This document shows, piece by piece, positions 53,888 to 63,116 of a DNA stretch of 64,000 bases (positions are counted from its first letter, which is position 1; every line of letters begins with the position of its first letter). Origin of the DNA: Ascoidea asiatica (lineage: Eukaryota; Ascomycota; Saccharomycetes; Ascoideales; Ascoideaceae); assembly GCA_001600695.1 (NCBI GenBank), contig BCKQ01000003.1:1401934-1465933 (forward strand), in the 5' to 3' direction. A model generated the notes under the pieces. That model ran no database searches and had not been told where the DNA came from. It saw only the letters and a program-made list of their open reading frames with translations. Both the position numbers and the translations under genes were made by a program.

Positions 53888-54799
53888 TTACATAAAATCA
53901 TCATCATCTAAATTATCATTATCATAAGTATAATCATCTATATCAACTTTATCTTTTTTAAAACCACCACCAAGATTAGTTTTACCTTTTAATTTCTTTT
54001 TACCGGCACCACCAAGACTTGTACCGCCAGTTTTTGATAACCTTGCTTTTCTTTCAGCTCTTTCTTTTTCTTTAACTAATAAATTTAAAGTTGAAATTGC
54101 TTTTCTAATGTTTTCAATTGATAATTCATTACTTAAATCTCTAATTAAATCAATTGATAAAGAAGTTGAGAAATTTAGTAAAGATTTTTTTGATAATGGA
54201 ATTAAAGATGAAGATAATTCTTTTCTTAAATTTTCATAATCTTGTTTTGTAATTGGATTAAAAATTGGTAATTGATCTAATTTTATATTTTCTATCTGTA
54301 TTGAAAAATTATTTGAATTATCTAAATTATTTGTTAAAGATTTTTGTTTTGGATGATCATTAATTCCTAAAGAAGAGAATAAATCAGTTGCATTATTAAA
54401 ATCACTTTCAATTTCTTTTTGTCTTAATAATTGTTTACGAGTCTTTTCATCGAGAGAATCAAATTCAGATACTGTAGATTTATTATTATTTGATAATTTT
54501 TTATTCTTTTTTTGTTGAGCTTGTTGTTGTTTTTGAAGTTTTTTCTTTAATTCTTCTTGTTCTTTTTCTTTCTTTTTTTTAAGTTTTTCTTCTTCATCTT
54601 CATCCCATGAATCATCTAATAAAGGTTCATCTAGTTCATCTTCCCAAGAATCTACAATTATATTATCTTTTTTAGTTGTAGGAGCACTAAAATCTTCATC
54701 ATCTACAGTTATTAAAAAAAAAAAGTTAGTAAACTTAGGTTATTAAGGAAAAAGTTTTTCTAACAATAAAGAAGTAAATAGATACATACCCCAACTCAT
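53888..54799 (-). CDS. HCR1: Translation initiation factor eIF3j (Hcr1), one intron
   Basis: Loosely bound eIF3 subunit that helps mRNA recruitment and ribosome recycling. Exon 1 is only 54790-54799 (ATG AGT TGG G) and exon 2 is 53888-54702. The join completes an Asp codon to give MSWDDEDF, which matches the Hcr1 N-terminus MSWDDE. The 274-residue product has acidic repeats around Trp (DSWEDE, DDSWDE). A Lys/Glu/Gln-rich coiled coil follows, then the diagnostic SLDEKTRKQLL (yeast TLDEKTRKEL), ESDFNNATDLFSSLGI (yeast ESDLNNAADLFAGLG) and DYENLRKEL. A Gly/Lys-rich stretch leads to the tail DDDDFM, as in yeast DDDFM. Because exon 2 has no early ATG, a simple start-to-stop scan misses the gene. 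Confidence 0.96.
54703..54789 (-). other. HCR1 spliceosomal intron (87 nt)
   Basis: On the minus strand it starts GTATGTATC, has a perfect TACTAAC branch site (54731-54725) and ends CTGTAG. Removal joins MSW to DDEDF in frame. The first exon is 10 nt of coding sequence. Confidence 0.93.
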
Positions 54800-56270
54800 T
54801 TTGATTATATTTGACTAAAACTGAGTAAATTTGATTAAAAAGGATTAAACGTGAATGAAACAAAAAATGTCTTTTGGAATCGAAACAGATAAAGTATTAT
54901 TTATACGAGTACTTATAGAATATATTGATTTAATGAATATAAAATATAAAATAGAGACACCCCTTTATTTAATATAATTTTGAAAAAAAAAATTTAAAAT
55001 TTGTACCAAGAAAGTAACTTTACAGTAGTAACGGGTAAAGTATTTATTGTGTGTTAAAAGTGTAATTACTGAAAATTGCCAGTTCAATAAAATAGAATCA
55101 GCATTCAGAAATGTCACGTTCTAAAACAGGTGATCACCCATCCATTGTCAATCATTTCAAAGTCAGGGCTACAGCATAGGGCTCTATCAAAAAAATAGAC
55201 AATCACGTTATTATACGAGGCCACAGTTGAGGGAGAACAGCCGCTATAATAGTTTCCTGTTCTGGAGTCCAAACAGGAAGGCACCGAGCCAAACAGGCGC
55301 CTGACACATTCAGACAGCCCGGCGTCGTGCGTCACGGGCTACCATAAAGAAAAGCAGCACGCAGGCATGTGAGCAAACAACAAGCCACGGATCCATCATG
55401 CACTCGCCACAATACTGCCAGGGTGGTCAGGTGTGCTCTGAGACTAGCTCTGGCGGTGCGACGCGTGAATTTCCAGAGCTACAGCTCTTCAGTTCAGTTC
55501 TTCAGTTCTTCAGCTCTTCTAGCCAGAGCTCCAGAGCTCCATGCAATACAATAAATAGTACGAGTGCTATTAGCAGCTTAGAAGCAGTGCTGGTGCTGGT
55601 GTTGGTGGTGGTGCTGAGTGGTGATATTGAAACTGCTATTTATTTATTCTCTGGAGTATTTAATTTTATTTATTTACCTATTTGCCTATTTATTATCTTT
55701 TTTCTCAGTACGCAGTGCATATTGGATTATCACCATTTTACTCACATAATACCACTTTGCTTTTATTAAATATTCATCATCTTCATCATCTTAATCATTT
55801 TAATCATTTTATTTATCCTAATCATCTTGATTATCATAATTATCTTAAATTGCACTTCAAGATATCAATTTTATTCAACTTTATTCATTTTTCAATATCT
55901 TAGACATCTGATTTAAATTAATGTTTATTCAATTTTCAGTATATTCCTCCCTGATTTCAATAAAAATATAACGCTGAAAACTTCATTATTATTTTTTTAA
56001 TTTTTTTTTTGCTTTTCACTTTCACTTTCCATTTATAAAATTTCAGTTCTATATTACAAAAAAAAATTATTTTATAATATTTTATAAAGTTTCCAGAATT
56101 GATTAAAAAATAATAATTTTACAATTTTTCAATAATTTAATTTATCTTGCTTAATTTATTTGCTAATTTTAAATTTTAATGTTAATATTTTATTGATAAG
56201 ATCAATAAAAAAAAAAAAAAAATAAAACAAAAATAAATTTATAAAATAACAATTGAATATTTCATTTAAT
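54800..56270. other. HCR1 / Asn-rich gene divergent intergenic region
   Basis: 1.47 kb without a supported gene. About 55,100-55,560 is a strong G+C-richer island. It contains one ACGCGT (55461-55466), a short TTCAGTTC-type tandem repeat (about 55,484-55,525) and a GTGCTGGTG-like trinucleotide run near 55,585-55,615. Open frames inside it (55114-55335 minus, 55398-55769 plus) overlap and have no domain. The rest is AT-rich, with a poly-A tract at 56,205-56,222 just upstream of the next gene. Confidence 0.5.
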
Positions 56271-59200
56271 ATGTCTTCAAAAAATACCCAAAGTTATTGG
56301 ATTACTCATCAAACTCAATTCTCTCCTCAATTCAATAATCAACTAAATAATCAATCTGTTGATGATTTATTACAATCAACTCAAAAATATTTACCTTCTT
56401 CTCATTCTTCAAATAATTTGAAATCTACTAATACAACTAATTCAAATAATACATCAAATAATACAACAAATGATACTTTAGATTCAACATTTACACTAAA
56501 AGAAAATACAATTGATAATAGAGATAATAATATTGATAATATGGATAATATTGCTAATATTGATGACAATAATAATGATAATAATGATAATAATGATAAT
56601 AACCTAAGCGCTGATAATAATACTAATAATAATGCTGACATAAATTCACGCTCAAGTGCTAACAATAACCATAACACTGATGCTAACGCTAATAATAATG
56701 TCAATGAAATTAATCAAATCGATGAAATTAATCAAATTAGTCAGAATAATCAAGACAATCAAGAAAATGAGAATAATAATTCTTTAAATCGATCAGAATC
56801 TCCAAATTCAAATTTAAATTCAAATTCAAAAATTTCTTCAATTTCTCCAGATCCAATATTAAATAGAATTCAATCACAATCACAATATAAAAATCCATTT
56901 AAAAATCTAAATCAAACTTCAATACAAAATCAATTCAAATCAAAAAATAAGTCTAAGATTAAAGATAAGATCAAAGAAAAACCTAAAGATAAAGATAAGG
57001 AAAAAGATAAAGATAAAAATAATGATAAAGAGAGAAGTAAAGTTATAGATCATGACAAAAATAATAATGATAATGATAAAATTTTAGATAAAAATATCAT
57101 TGAAAAACATATTCAATCCAAAAAAAAATTAAGTAGTTTTTCAATTCAAATTGAAAATCTAAATCGTGAATTTAATAATGATAAAATTAAAGATAAAAAT
57201 ATTGATAATAATAAAAATAATATTAAATCAATTTCAGCTCATACTCCAATAATTTCAACCACATCTAATAATAATAATAACTCTCATTTAATGAGTATGA
57301 ATAATATGAATATGGACATTTCCATGAATTCAAATGATAATTCAATTGATAAAAATATCTATTTTAATCATTTATCTAGTTTAAATGCAATACCAAATAT
57401 GAATAATTTATCAAATATTAATAATCTAAATAATTTAAATAATTTGAATAGTATGAATAATATAAATAATATGAATAGTTTGAATAATTTAAATAACTTT
57501 AATAATATAAATGGTATAAATAATATGAATAGTCTAAATAATTTTAATAATTTAAATGGCATAAATAATATGAATAATTTAAATGGTTTTAATAATATTA
57601 ATGCTTTAAATAATTTATCAAATATTAATAATTTAAATGGTTTAAATTCTTTAAGTTCTTTAAATAATTATAATAATTATAATAATAATTTAAATACTTC
57701 TATGAATAACTCTATGAATAATTCAATAAATAATTCAATGAATAATTCAATTAGTAATTCTCTAAATTTATCTTCAAATTTATCAGCAAATTTAAATAAT
57801 TCAAACTCTAACTCTCATTCAAATTCAAACTCGAATTCAAAATCTAATTCAAAATCTAACTCTACCTCAAATTCACAAACAAATTCGAATTTAAATTCAA
57901 ATTCGAATACAAAATCAAATCCAAATACCATTACAAATATAAATATAAGTTCAAATTCAAATACAAATTCAAATTTAAGTTCAAATACAAACTCAAACTC
58001 AAATGGAAATTATTTACCAAAAATTGGTGAAAAAGCTAGATTCATTTGGTCAAAAGAAAGAAGAAATTTATTTGCTAAAAAATTTTTATCAATAATTGAA
58101 AAAATTCCAGATTATGATATAAATAATTTATATCTAAAAAAATCTGAATATGATGAACTAGGTGAATATGTTAATTCAAATACTCCTGATCAATTACCTG
58201 TAACAAATTCTCAATTAAAAAATTTTAAAGATGAGATTAAAAGAAAAATTCTTAAATATATTTTAATCAAAAATATAAATAAACTATCTCAATATAAGAA
58301 TATTGAATGGGATGAAGATTTAAAAGTACCAAAATTAGTAAGTAATCAATGGTATGAAATTGCAAAAGGTGATAAAAATATTTTAAGATTGAAAGGTAAA
58401 GATTTGAATTATCTTTATATTTTATCCGATTTTTTTGAAAAAAAATTAGTTGAAGAAAATAATGGTGAAGATTTAATAACAACAGATTTTTTTAATAAAA
58501 AAAAAAGGCAAGGTTCTTCCAATATTTCAAAAAAACCAAGAAAATTTAGAAGAAGTTCAGTATCTTCCAAACCTTCAAATTCTTTAACAAGTATTTCAAA
58601 TATTTCTACAAATTCCACTATAAGTCCAACAAATAGTCAAAATAATAAATCAAATACATCAAATGGTGAAAATAATTCATTTTTAATTATGGATATGTCA
58701 TCAGATTCAAAAATTAATCATTCTCAAAGTCGTTCTCAATCTCATTCACAATCAAATTCTCAATCAAACTCAAATTTAGGTTCAAATGGGTTTTTAAGTA
58801 TAGCCCCAGCATTTCCGGATTCATCCTCCACTCCTAAATCGATTATGAAGCATAAATCTTTGATACATAACTCATCATCATTAAATTCAAATCCTATAAA
58901 TGCTTCTAATACATTGAATGAAATAAATAATACAAATTTAGATGAAAAAAATATGATTAATAATTCAATAAACTCTATATTAAAAGATGATAATTTAAAT
59001 AATTTAAGTAATTTAAGTATGAACTCAACTATGAACCCGGTACAAATTGATGAACTATTTAATATAATTCAAGCAAAACATACTAAAAACACAATTGAGA
59101 AAATATATGAAAAATTTAATGAGCTTTTTGAAAATAATTTAATTTCAGAAGATGTTTTTCTTTATTTATTGGAAAATGTTAATGAAGAAACTTTAATTGA

Positions 59201-60002
59201 AGTTTTTGCAAATAAATTAGTTTTGAATAAACAAATTTTTTCAAAAATGTTAATTAGTTATTATGACAAGCATAAAGATAAAATTATGGATGATAGAATT
59301 ATGAAAGATAATACCATTGAAGATAATCTTGGGAATAGTCTTGAAGATATATCTGGTATAAATAGTCCCCGTTCACTTGAAGTGTCGAATGAAGCTGAAA
59401 ATAAAATTAATGATAGTTCAAAGGATGAAAGTCGGAAAATTATAATGGAACATGAAGAAACGGTACATGAAGATAAAAATAAAGATCTAGATAATAAGAA
59501 TAGTAGTAATAATAGTGACACCAATAATAATAATAATAATAATGACAATGATAATAATGGCATTGATGATACAAATCGTGAAAAATCAAACATAGAAGGT
59601 GATAATACTGCCAAAATTATTGAAGATAATATGGACAATAATATGGACAATAATATGGATAATAACATGGACAATAATATCGATAATAATATTGAAGATA
59701 ATATTGATAATAATTTGGATAATAATATGGATGAAAATATGGATGAAAATATGGATAATGATATGGATAACAATGATATTAATAATAATAATGATCATAA
59801 TAATAATGACAATGTCAAAGAAATTGTTGATGAACATATTGTAGGCACTTTTGACAGGGGCAATAAAGAAGATATAAAAAACCTTGAAGATGAAGAGTTA
59901 TCCTTGAAACCAAATGATAATGTGAATGCTTATGATAGTACTGCTATTTTATTTTCTGAGGGAAATATAAATAATTTAGAAAGACAAACCTCAAGTCTCT
60001 AA
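56271..60002 (+). CDS. Very Asn-rich protein, putative regulator of unknown function
   Basis: I do not recognise this 1,243-residue protein. Residues 1-580 are almost entirely Asn/Ser/Asp/Ile-rich, with (K-D)n runs near 235-270 and a long NN-hydrophobic repeat at about 375-480. A likely folded, charged helical domain follows at about 580-730, starting YLPKIGEKARFIWSKERRN and including KLVSNQWYEIAKGDKNILRL. Next is a basic patch NKKKRQGSSNISKKPRKFRR (about 742-762), which resembles a bipartite nuclear signal. A second helical block lies at about 922-1003 (KIYEKFNELFENNLISEDVF). The tail is acidic with a DNN(M/I) repeat. A nuclear, prion-like regulator is a reasonable guess from composition. 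I chose the ATG at 56271; an in-frame TTG 18 bases upstream is unlikely to be used. Confidence 0.78.
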   Translation: MSSKNTQSYWITHQTQFSPQFNNQLNNQSVDDLLQSTQKYLPSSHSSNNLKSTNTTNSNNTSNNTTNDTLDSTFTLKENTIDNRDNNIDNMDNIANIDDNNNDNNDNNDNNLSADNNTNNNADINSRSSANNNHNTDANANNNVNEINQIDEINQISQNNQDNQENENNNSLNRSESPNSNLNSNSKISSISPDPILNRIQSQSQYKNPFKNLNQTSIQNQFKSKNKSKIKDKIKEKPKDKDKEKDKDKNNDKERSKVIDHDKNNNDNDKILDKNIIEKHIQSKKKLSSFSIQIENLNREFNNDKIKDKNIDNNKNNIKSISAHTPIISTTSNNNNNSHLMSMNNMNMDISMNSNDNSIDKNIYFNHLSSLNAIPNMNNLSNINNLNNLNNLNSMNNINNMNSLNNLNNFNNINGINNMNSLNNFNNLNGINNMNNLNGFNNINALNNLSNINNLNGLNSLSSLNNYNNYNNNLNTSMNNSMNNSINNSMNNSISNSLNLSSNLSANLNNSNSNSHSNSNSNSKSNSKSNSTSNSQTNSNLNSNSNTKSNPNTITNINISSNSNTNSNLSSNTNSNSNGNYLPKIGEKARFIWSKERRNLFAKKFLSIIEKIPDYDINNLYLKKSEYDELGEYVNSNTPDQLPVTNSQLKNFKDEIKRKILKYILIKNINKLSQYKNIEWDEDLKVPKLVSNQWYEIAKGDKNILRLKGKDLNYLYILSDFFEKKLVEENNGEDLITTDFFNKKKRQGSSNISKKPRKFRRSSVSSKPSNSLTSISNISTNSTISPTNSQNNKSNTSNGENNSFLIMDMSSDSKINHSQSRSQSHSQSNSQSNSNLGSNGFLSIAPAFPDSSSTPKSIMKHKSLIHNSSSLNSNPINASNTLNEINNTNLDEKNMINNSINSILKDDNLNNLSNLSMNSTMNPVQIDELFNIIQAKHTKNTIEKIYEKFNELFENNLISEDVFLYLLENVNEETLIEVFANKLVLNKQIFSKMLISYYDKHKDKIMDDRIMKDNTIEDNLGNSLEDISGINSPRSLEVSNEAENKINDSSKDESRKIIMEHEETVHEDKNKDLDNKNSSNNSDTNNNNNNNDNDNNGIDDTNREKSNIEGDNTAKIIEDNMDNNMDNNMDNNMDNNIDNNIEDNIDNNLDNNMDENMDENMDNDMDNNDINNNNDHNNNDNVKEIVDEHIVGTFDRGNKEDIKNLEDEELSLKPNDNVNAYDSTAILFSEGNINNLERQTSSL
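57385..57690 (+). repeat. Coding NN(L/M/I/F) repeat
   Basis: A long run of AAT-AAT-hydrophobic codons encodes units such as NNLNSMNNINNMNSLNNLNN. The period is 9-12 bp, with hydrophobic residues every third or fourth position. Such repeats form amyloid-like assemblies in other proteins. Confidence 0.8.
59617..59780 (+). repeat. Coding (M/I)DNN repeat
   Basis: About 14 degenerate 12-bp units of ATGGACAATAAT encode MDNN, with Ile, Leu, Glu or Asp variants. They lie in the acidic C-terminal region of the Asn-rich protein. Confidence 0.85.
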
Positions 60003-60883
60003 TATGCAAAATTCAAACAGGGATTTATAAAATTGTAATTTTACGTGTAGATTTTAAATATTTCGTTTTCAATTCATTAATTATTTTAATTTTTTTTCAA
60101 TCAATTTTAATTTTAGTTTCAATTACTTTTATGTTTTATGTTTTAATGCTCTTATATTCTCGATGCAATTTTTTTTTTCAGATTGTAATATTTATTGAAA
60201 CTTTCTTCAAAGCCAGCTTCTATCAAAGACTTTTTACACTGATCTGATTAGTTATCTTACTTGTGCTTCTTCTGCTGCTTCTAATTCAGATTCTGAATCT
60301 TTTAAAGTTTAGCTATTTAGATTGCAGATTGCAAACCCCTCGACTCCAGACCCCCCCCCCCCCATTTACAGACCCTTGAAAAGTTAAATCAACCTCTGGC
60401 ACTGTAATGCAACACTTGCATTTCATACATTTGGTGTCATGTGACTGTCCTGATTGTTTCTCAATTTGAATCCGTGCATCCGCGGTGTGGATGTCCTCTG
60501 CCGCTGCCTACAACCTCCAAAACTCCTTTGTCAAAGGGCTTTCGCTCGCTGCCTTTGATTGATGGCGGTGAATTCAGACTAAATTGAACGATTTCCCTGC
60601 AACAGCTTTATTGCAAACGAGACAGATATTTCAAAATTTTACAATATGCCATTTTACAAACTTATTCTATTTATTACAATAAAATCAAGCTGAAATTAAA
60701 TTAAGACACTCTATTGCTAAGTGAAAAATTTCTTTTTATCTACAGTGTTTCTCAAGCCTAATTATAATAGTGATCAAAGAGTTTCCTGATTTTTTATAAC
60801 TATTAAAATAAGTTAAATTCAGACTCCTTTCACTGAAATATCTGTAAAAGGATTATTCTATCAAAAAGTTATTATTATTCAAA
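60003..60883. other. SSH1 upstream region with a G+C-richer island
   Basis: No gene is supported. A C-homopolymer (about 60,351-60,363) and a G+C-richer stretch (60,330-60,620) stand out. The stretch contains the dyad CATCC-N7-GGATG (60477-60493) around CGCGG. After 60,620 the DNA becomes AT-rich promoter sequence. Confidence 0.5.
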
Positions 60884-62608
60884 ATGAGTAGTTGTATGTT
60901 TTAATTTTTCTTTTTTTTATTATCGAGTATCTTTTTCATTTTATTGTTCTAAGCTTCTAACAATCTTTTTCTGAAATTTTTATTTCTATTTTTCTTCTCT
61001 ACTATAGTTCGTCTACTTGATTTAGCAAAACCATTTTTGCCAATTCTTCCAGAAATCGAGCAACCAATTCAAAAAATTTCTTTGGATGATAAAATATTAT
61101 ATTCTATAGGTATAGGTATATATTACTTATTTGCAAAGCTACCTATATATGGAGTTGATTCAACTTTACCAGATCCTTTTTTTCAATATAGATCTGTATT
61201 TGGTTCAGATTTTGGTACATTATTAGAGTTTGGTGTATTACCAATCTTAACTTCTGCTTTTATATTTCAATTAGCTGCAGGTTTAAAATTTTTAAAAGTA
61301 AATTTTTCAATAAGAAAAGATCGTGAGTATTTTCAATCTTTACAAAAAATTTTTGCTTTGATTATTGCTTTTTTTTATTCTTTTGCTTTAGTATTTATTT
61401 GTAATTATTACAATCCAATAGATTTTAGTCAAGATTCTGCAAAGATTAATTTTAATTCTGGTACAACTTCAAATTTATCAACAAATGTTTTAATTTTCTT
61501 ACAAGTATTTACTTGTAATATTTTTATAATCTTAATTTCAGAATTATTAGATAAAGATTATGGTTTTATTTCTGGTGCTTTATTTCTTATAACTATTAAT
61601 TATGGTCAAACTTTAATGGAAGGTATAATTGGTTTTAATTCTGCAGGTACTTCAAGAGGTTGGGAATCTTTTGGTGTAGTATTTCAATTAATTAAAGTTA
61701 CTAAAAATTTCTTAAGTAATATATTTAGTTCAAATTCAAGTGAAAAATTAAATTATTGTTCTGAATTATTATATTTATTTACAAGAACTGGTTTCATGAA
61801 TCTTTTACAATTTTATCTTGTATTAATCACTTTTGCAACTTTGTTTTACCTTTATTCAATTAAATTCGATATTCCAATAAAATCAACAAAAGTTAGATCA
61901 AATACTCAAAATTATCCAATTAAATTATTATTTTGTGGTTCATTACCAGTTTTATTTACTTGGACAATTTATTATAATTTATCATTAATAAATTTTATCT
62001 TATACAAATTTTTCAATGAAAATTTATTTGGTAAATCTTTAATTATTTCAATTTCTCCAGTTTTCAAAAAATTATTATTTGGTGAATATTCAAGAGATAC
62101 TTTAATTTATGGTACTTCTGGTATTTATAATAGTTTTGGTAAATTATATTTGAATTCTGGTATTATTACTCTATTTCAACCACCAGTTTCTTTATCAAAT
62201 TTTACTTCAAATCCTTTACAATATATTTCTTTCATAATTTTCTCACTTTTAACTTCTTCTTTTTTTTCATTAACTTGGTTTAAAATTTCAGGTTCTTCTC
62301 CAAGAGATCTTGCTTCTTCTTTTTCAAAACAAGGTATCTCAATCTTAGGTAAAAGAGAAGTTAATATTGTTAAATATTTAGAAAAAATTATTCCAATTGC
62401 AAGTTTTTCAGGTGGTTTAATTTTATCTTTAATCTCAATCACTGGTGAAATTCTTGGTTCAAAAGGATTAGTAACAGGTTTAATAGTAGCTCTTTGTTCA
62501 ACTTTTGTATTTTTAGAAGAATTTATGGGTGAACAAGCTGCTAGTGGTGGAATGTCAAGTTTAATGAGTGGTGCTACTGGTGGTATGCCAACTATTCCAG
62601 GTTTATAG
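60884..62608 (+). CDS. SSH1: Ssh1, Sec61-homologous translocon pore subunit, one intron
   Basis: Ssh1 is the pore of the second, co-translational ER translocon in yeasts (with Sbh2 and Sss1). Exon 1 is 60884-60893 (ATG AGT AGT T) and exon 2 is 61008-62608, giving 536 residues. The spliced N-terminus MSSFRLLDLAKPFLPILPEI matches S. cerevisiae Ssh1 (MSGFRLIDIVKPILPILPEV) far better than Sec61. Ten transmembrane helices are expected. The conserved pieces TLLEFGVLPILTSAFIFQLA, YGFISGALF, IPIKSTKVRSNTQNYPIKLL, ISGSSPRDLASSF and GKREVNIVKYLEKIIPIASF are present. It is longer than S. cerevisiae Ssh1 (490) through loop insertions. Using an internal start near 61,037 would cut off the N-terminal cytosolic segment. 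Confidence 0.95.
60894..61007 (+). other. SSH1 spliceosomal intron (114 nt)
   Basis: Starts GTATGT, has TTCTAAC (a branch-site variant) near 60,955-60,961, and ends CTATAG after a pyrimidine-rich stretch with no earlier AG downstream of the branch. Splicing restores the Ssh1 N-terminus in frame. Confidence 0.9.
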
Positions 62609-63116
62609 AGAAATAATCAAATAATCAATTATTCAAGAAATTGTTAAAATTCAAAAAAATACAATCAATCTTTAGGACCTTTCATCAAATAAAAAAAAAA
62701 AAAATAATAAAAATAAAAATAAATAAAAAAGAGAAAATCATAATGTATAAAAATATAGTAATTGTCATTATTCCATTCTTGCAATTTCTTTTGATAATTT
62801 CTCTTTTTTCTATATTAATCTTACGTATTCTGTGTTAATCTTCATTCTTTCTTGCATTGTTGTTTAATAATTATCTACTTTTTTTTAACCCAACGTTATG
62901 TTTTTTATTTGCTTTTAATGTTTTCTACCAGATATATTCGATTAAGTTAAAGTTTTTTCAAAAATTGGTTTAATTTACAATATCTATATTTTTATTCTAA
63001 ACAAATTATAATTTATATACGCATTTGTGATCTCAATAATACACTTTTTTACACTTCTCTCAATTTCTTTGGAAAATTGATATTTTTCATATTTCCTTTT
63101 TTTTTCGTATTCTATT
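62609..63116. other. Convergent intergenic region
   Basis: AT-rich DNA between the 3' ends of SSH1 and the taspase-like gene, with A- and T-runs suited to polyadenylation on both strands. A 65-residue open frame (62641-62838) begins TTG and looks random. Confidence 0.6.

Noticed and set aside
55114-55769. Small genes in the HCR1 / Asn-rich gene intergenic region
   Set aside because: The open stretches on both strands overlap repeats, lack domains and have no consistent start. I treat the region as regulatory.
59261-59844. Open frames opposite or offset to the Asn-rich gene
   Set aside because: They are shadows of AAT/GAT repeats, which read open in several frames.
56271-60002. Assignment of the Asn-rich protein to the Vhr1-type regulators
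   Set aside because: The charged helical block is vaguely similar in composition, but I could not point to a shared diagnostic motif.
61037-62608. SSH1 starting at an internal non-ATG codon, or being SEC61 itself
   Set aside because: The upstream 10-nt exon gives the exact Ssh1 N-terminus after splicing, and internal motifs fit Ssh1 better than Sec61.
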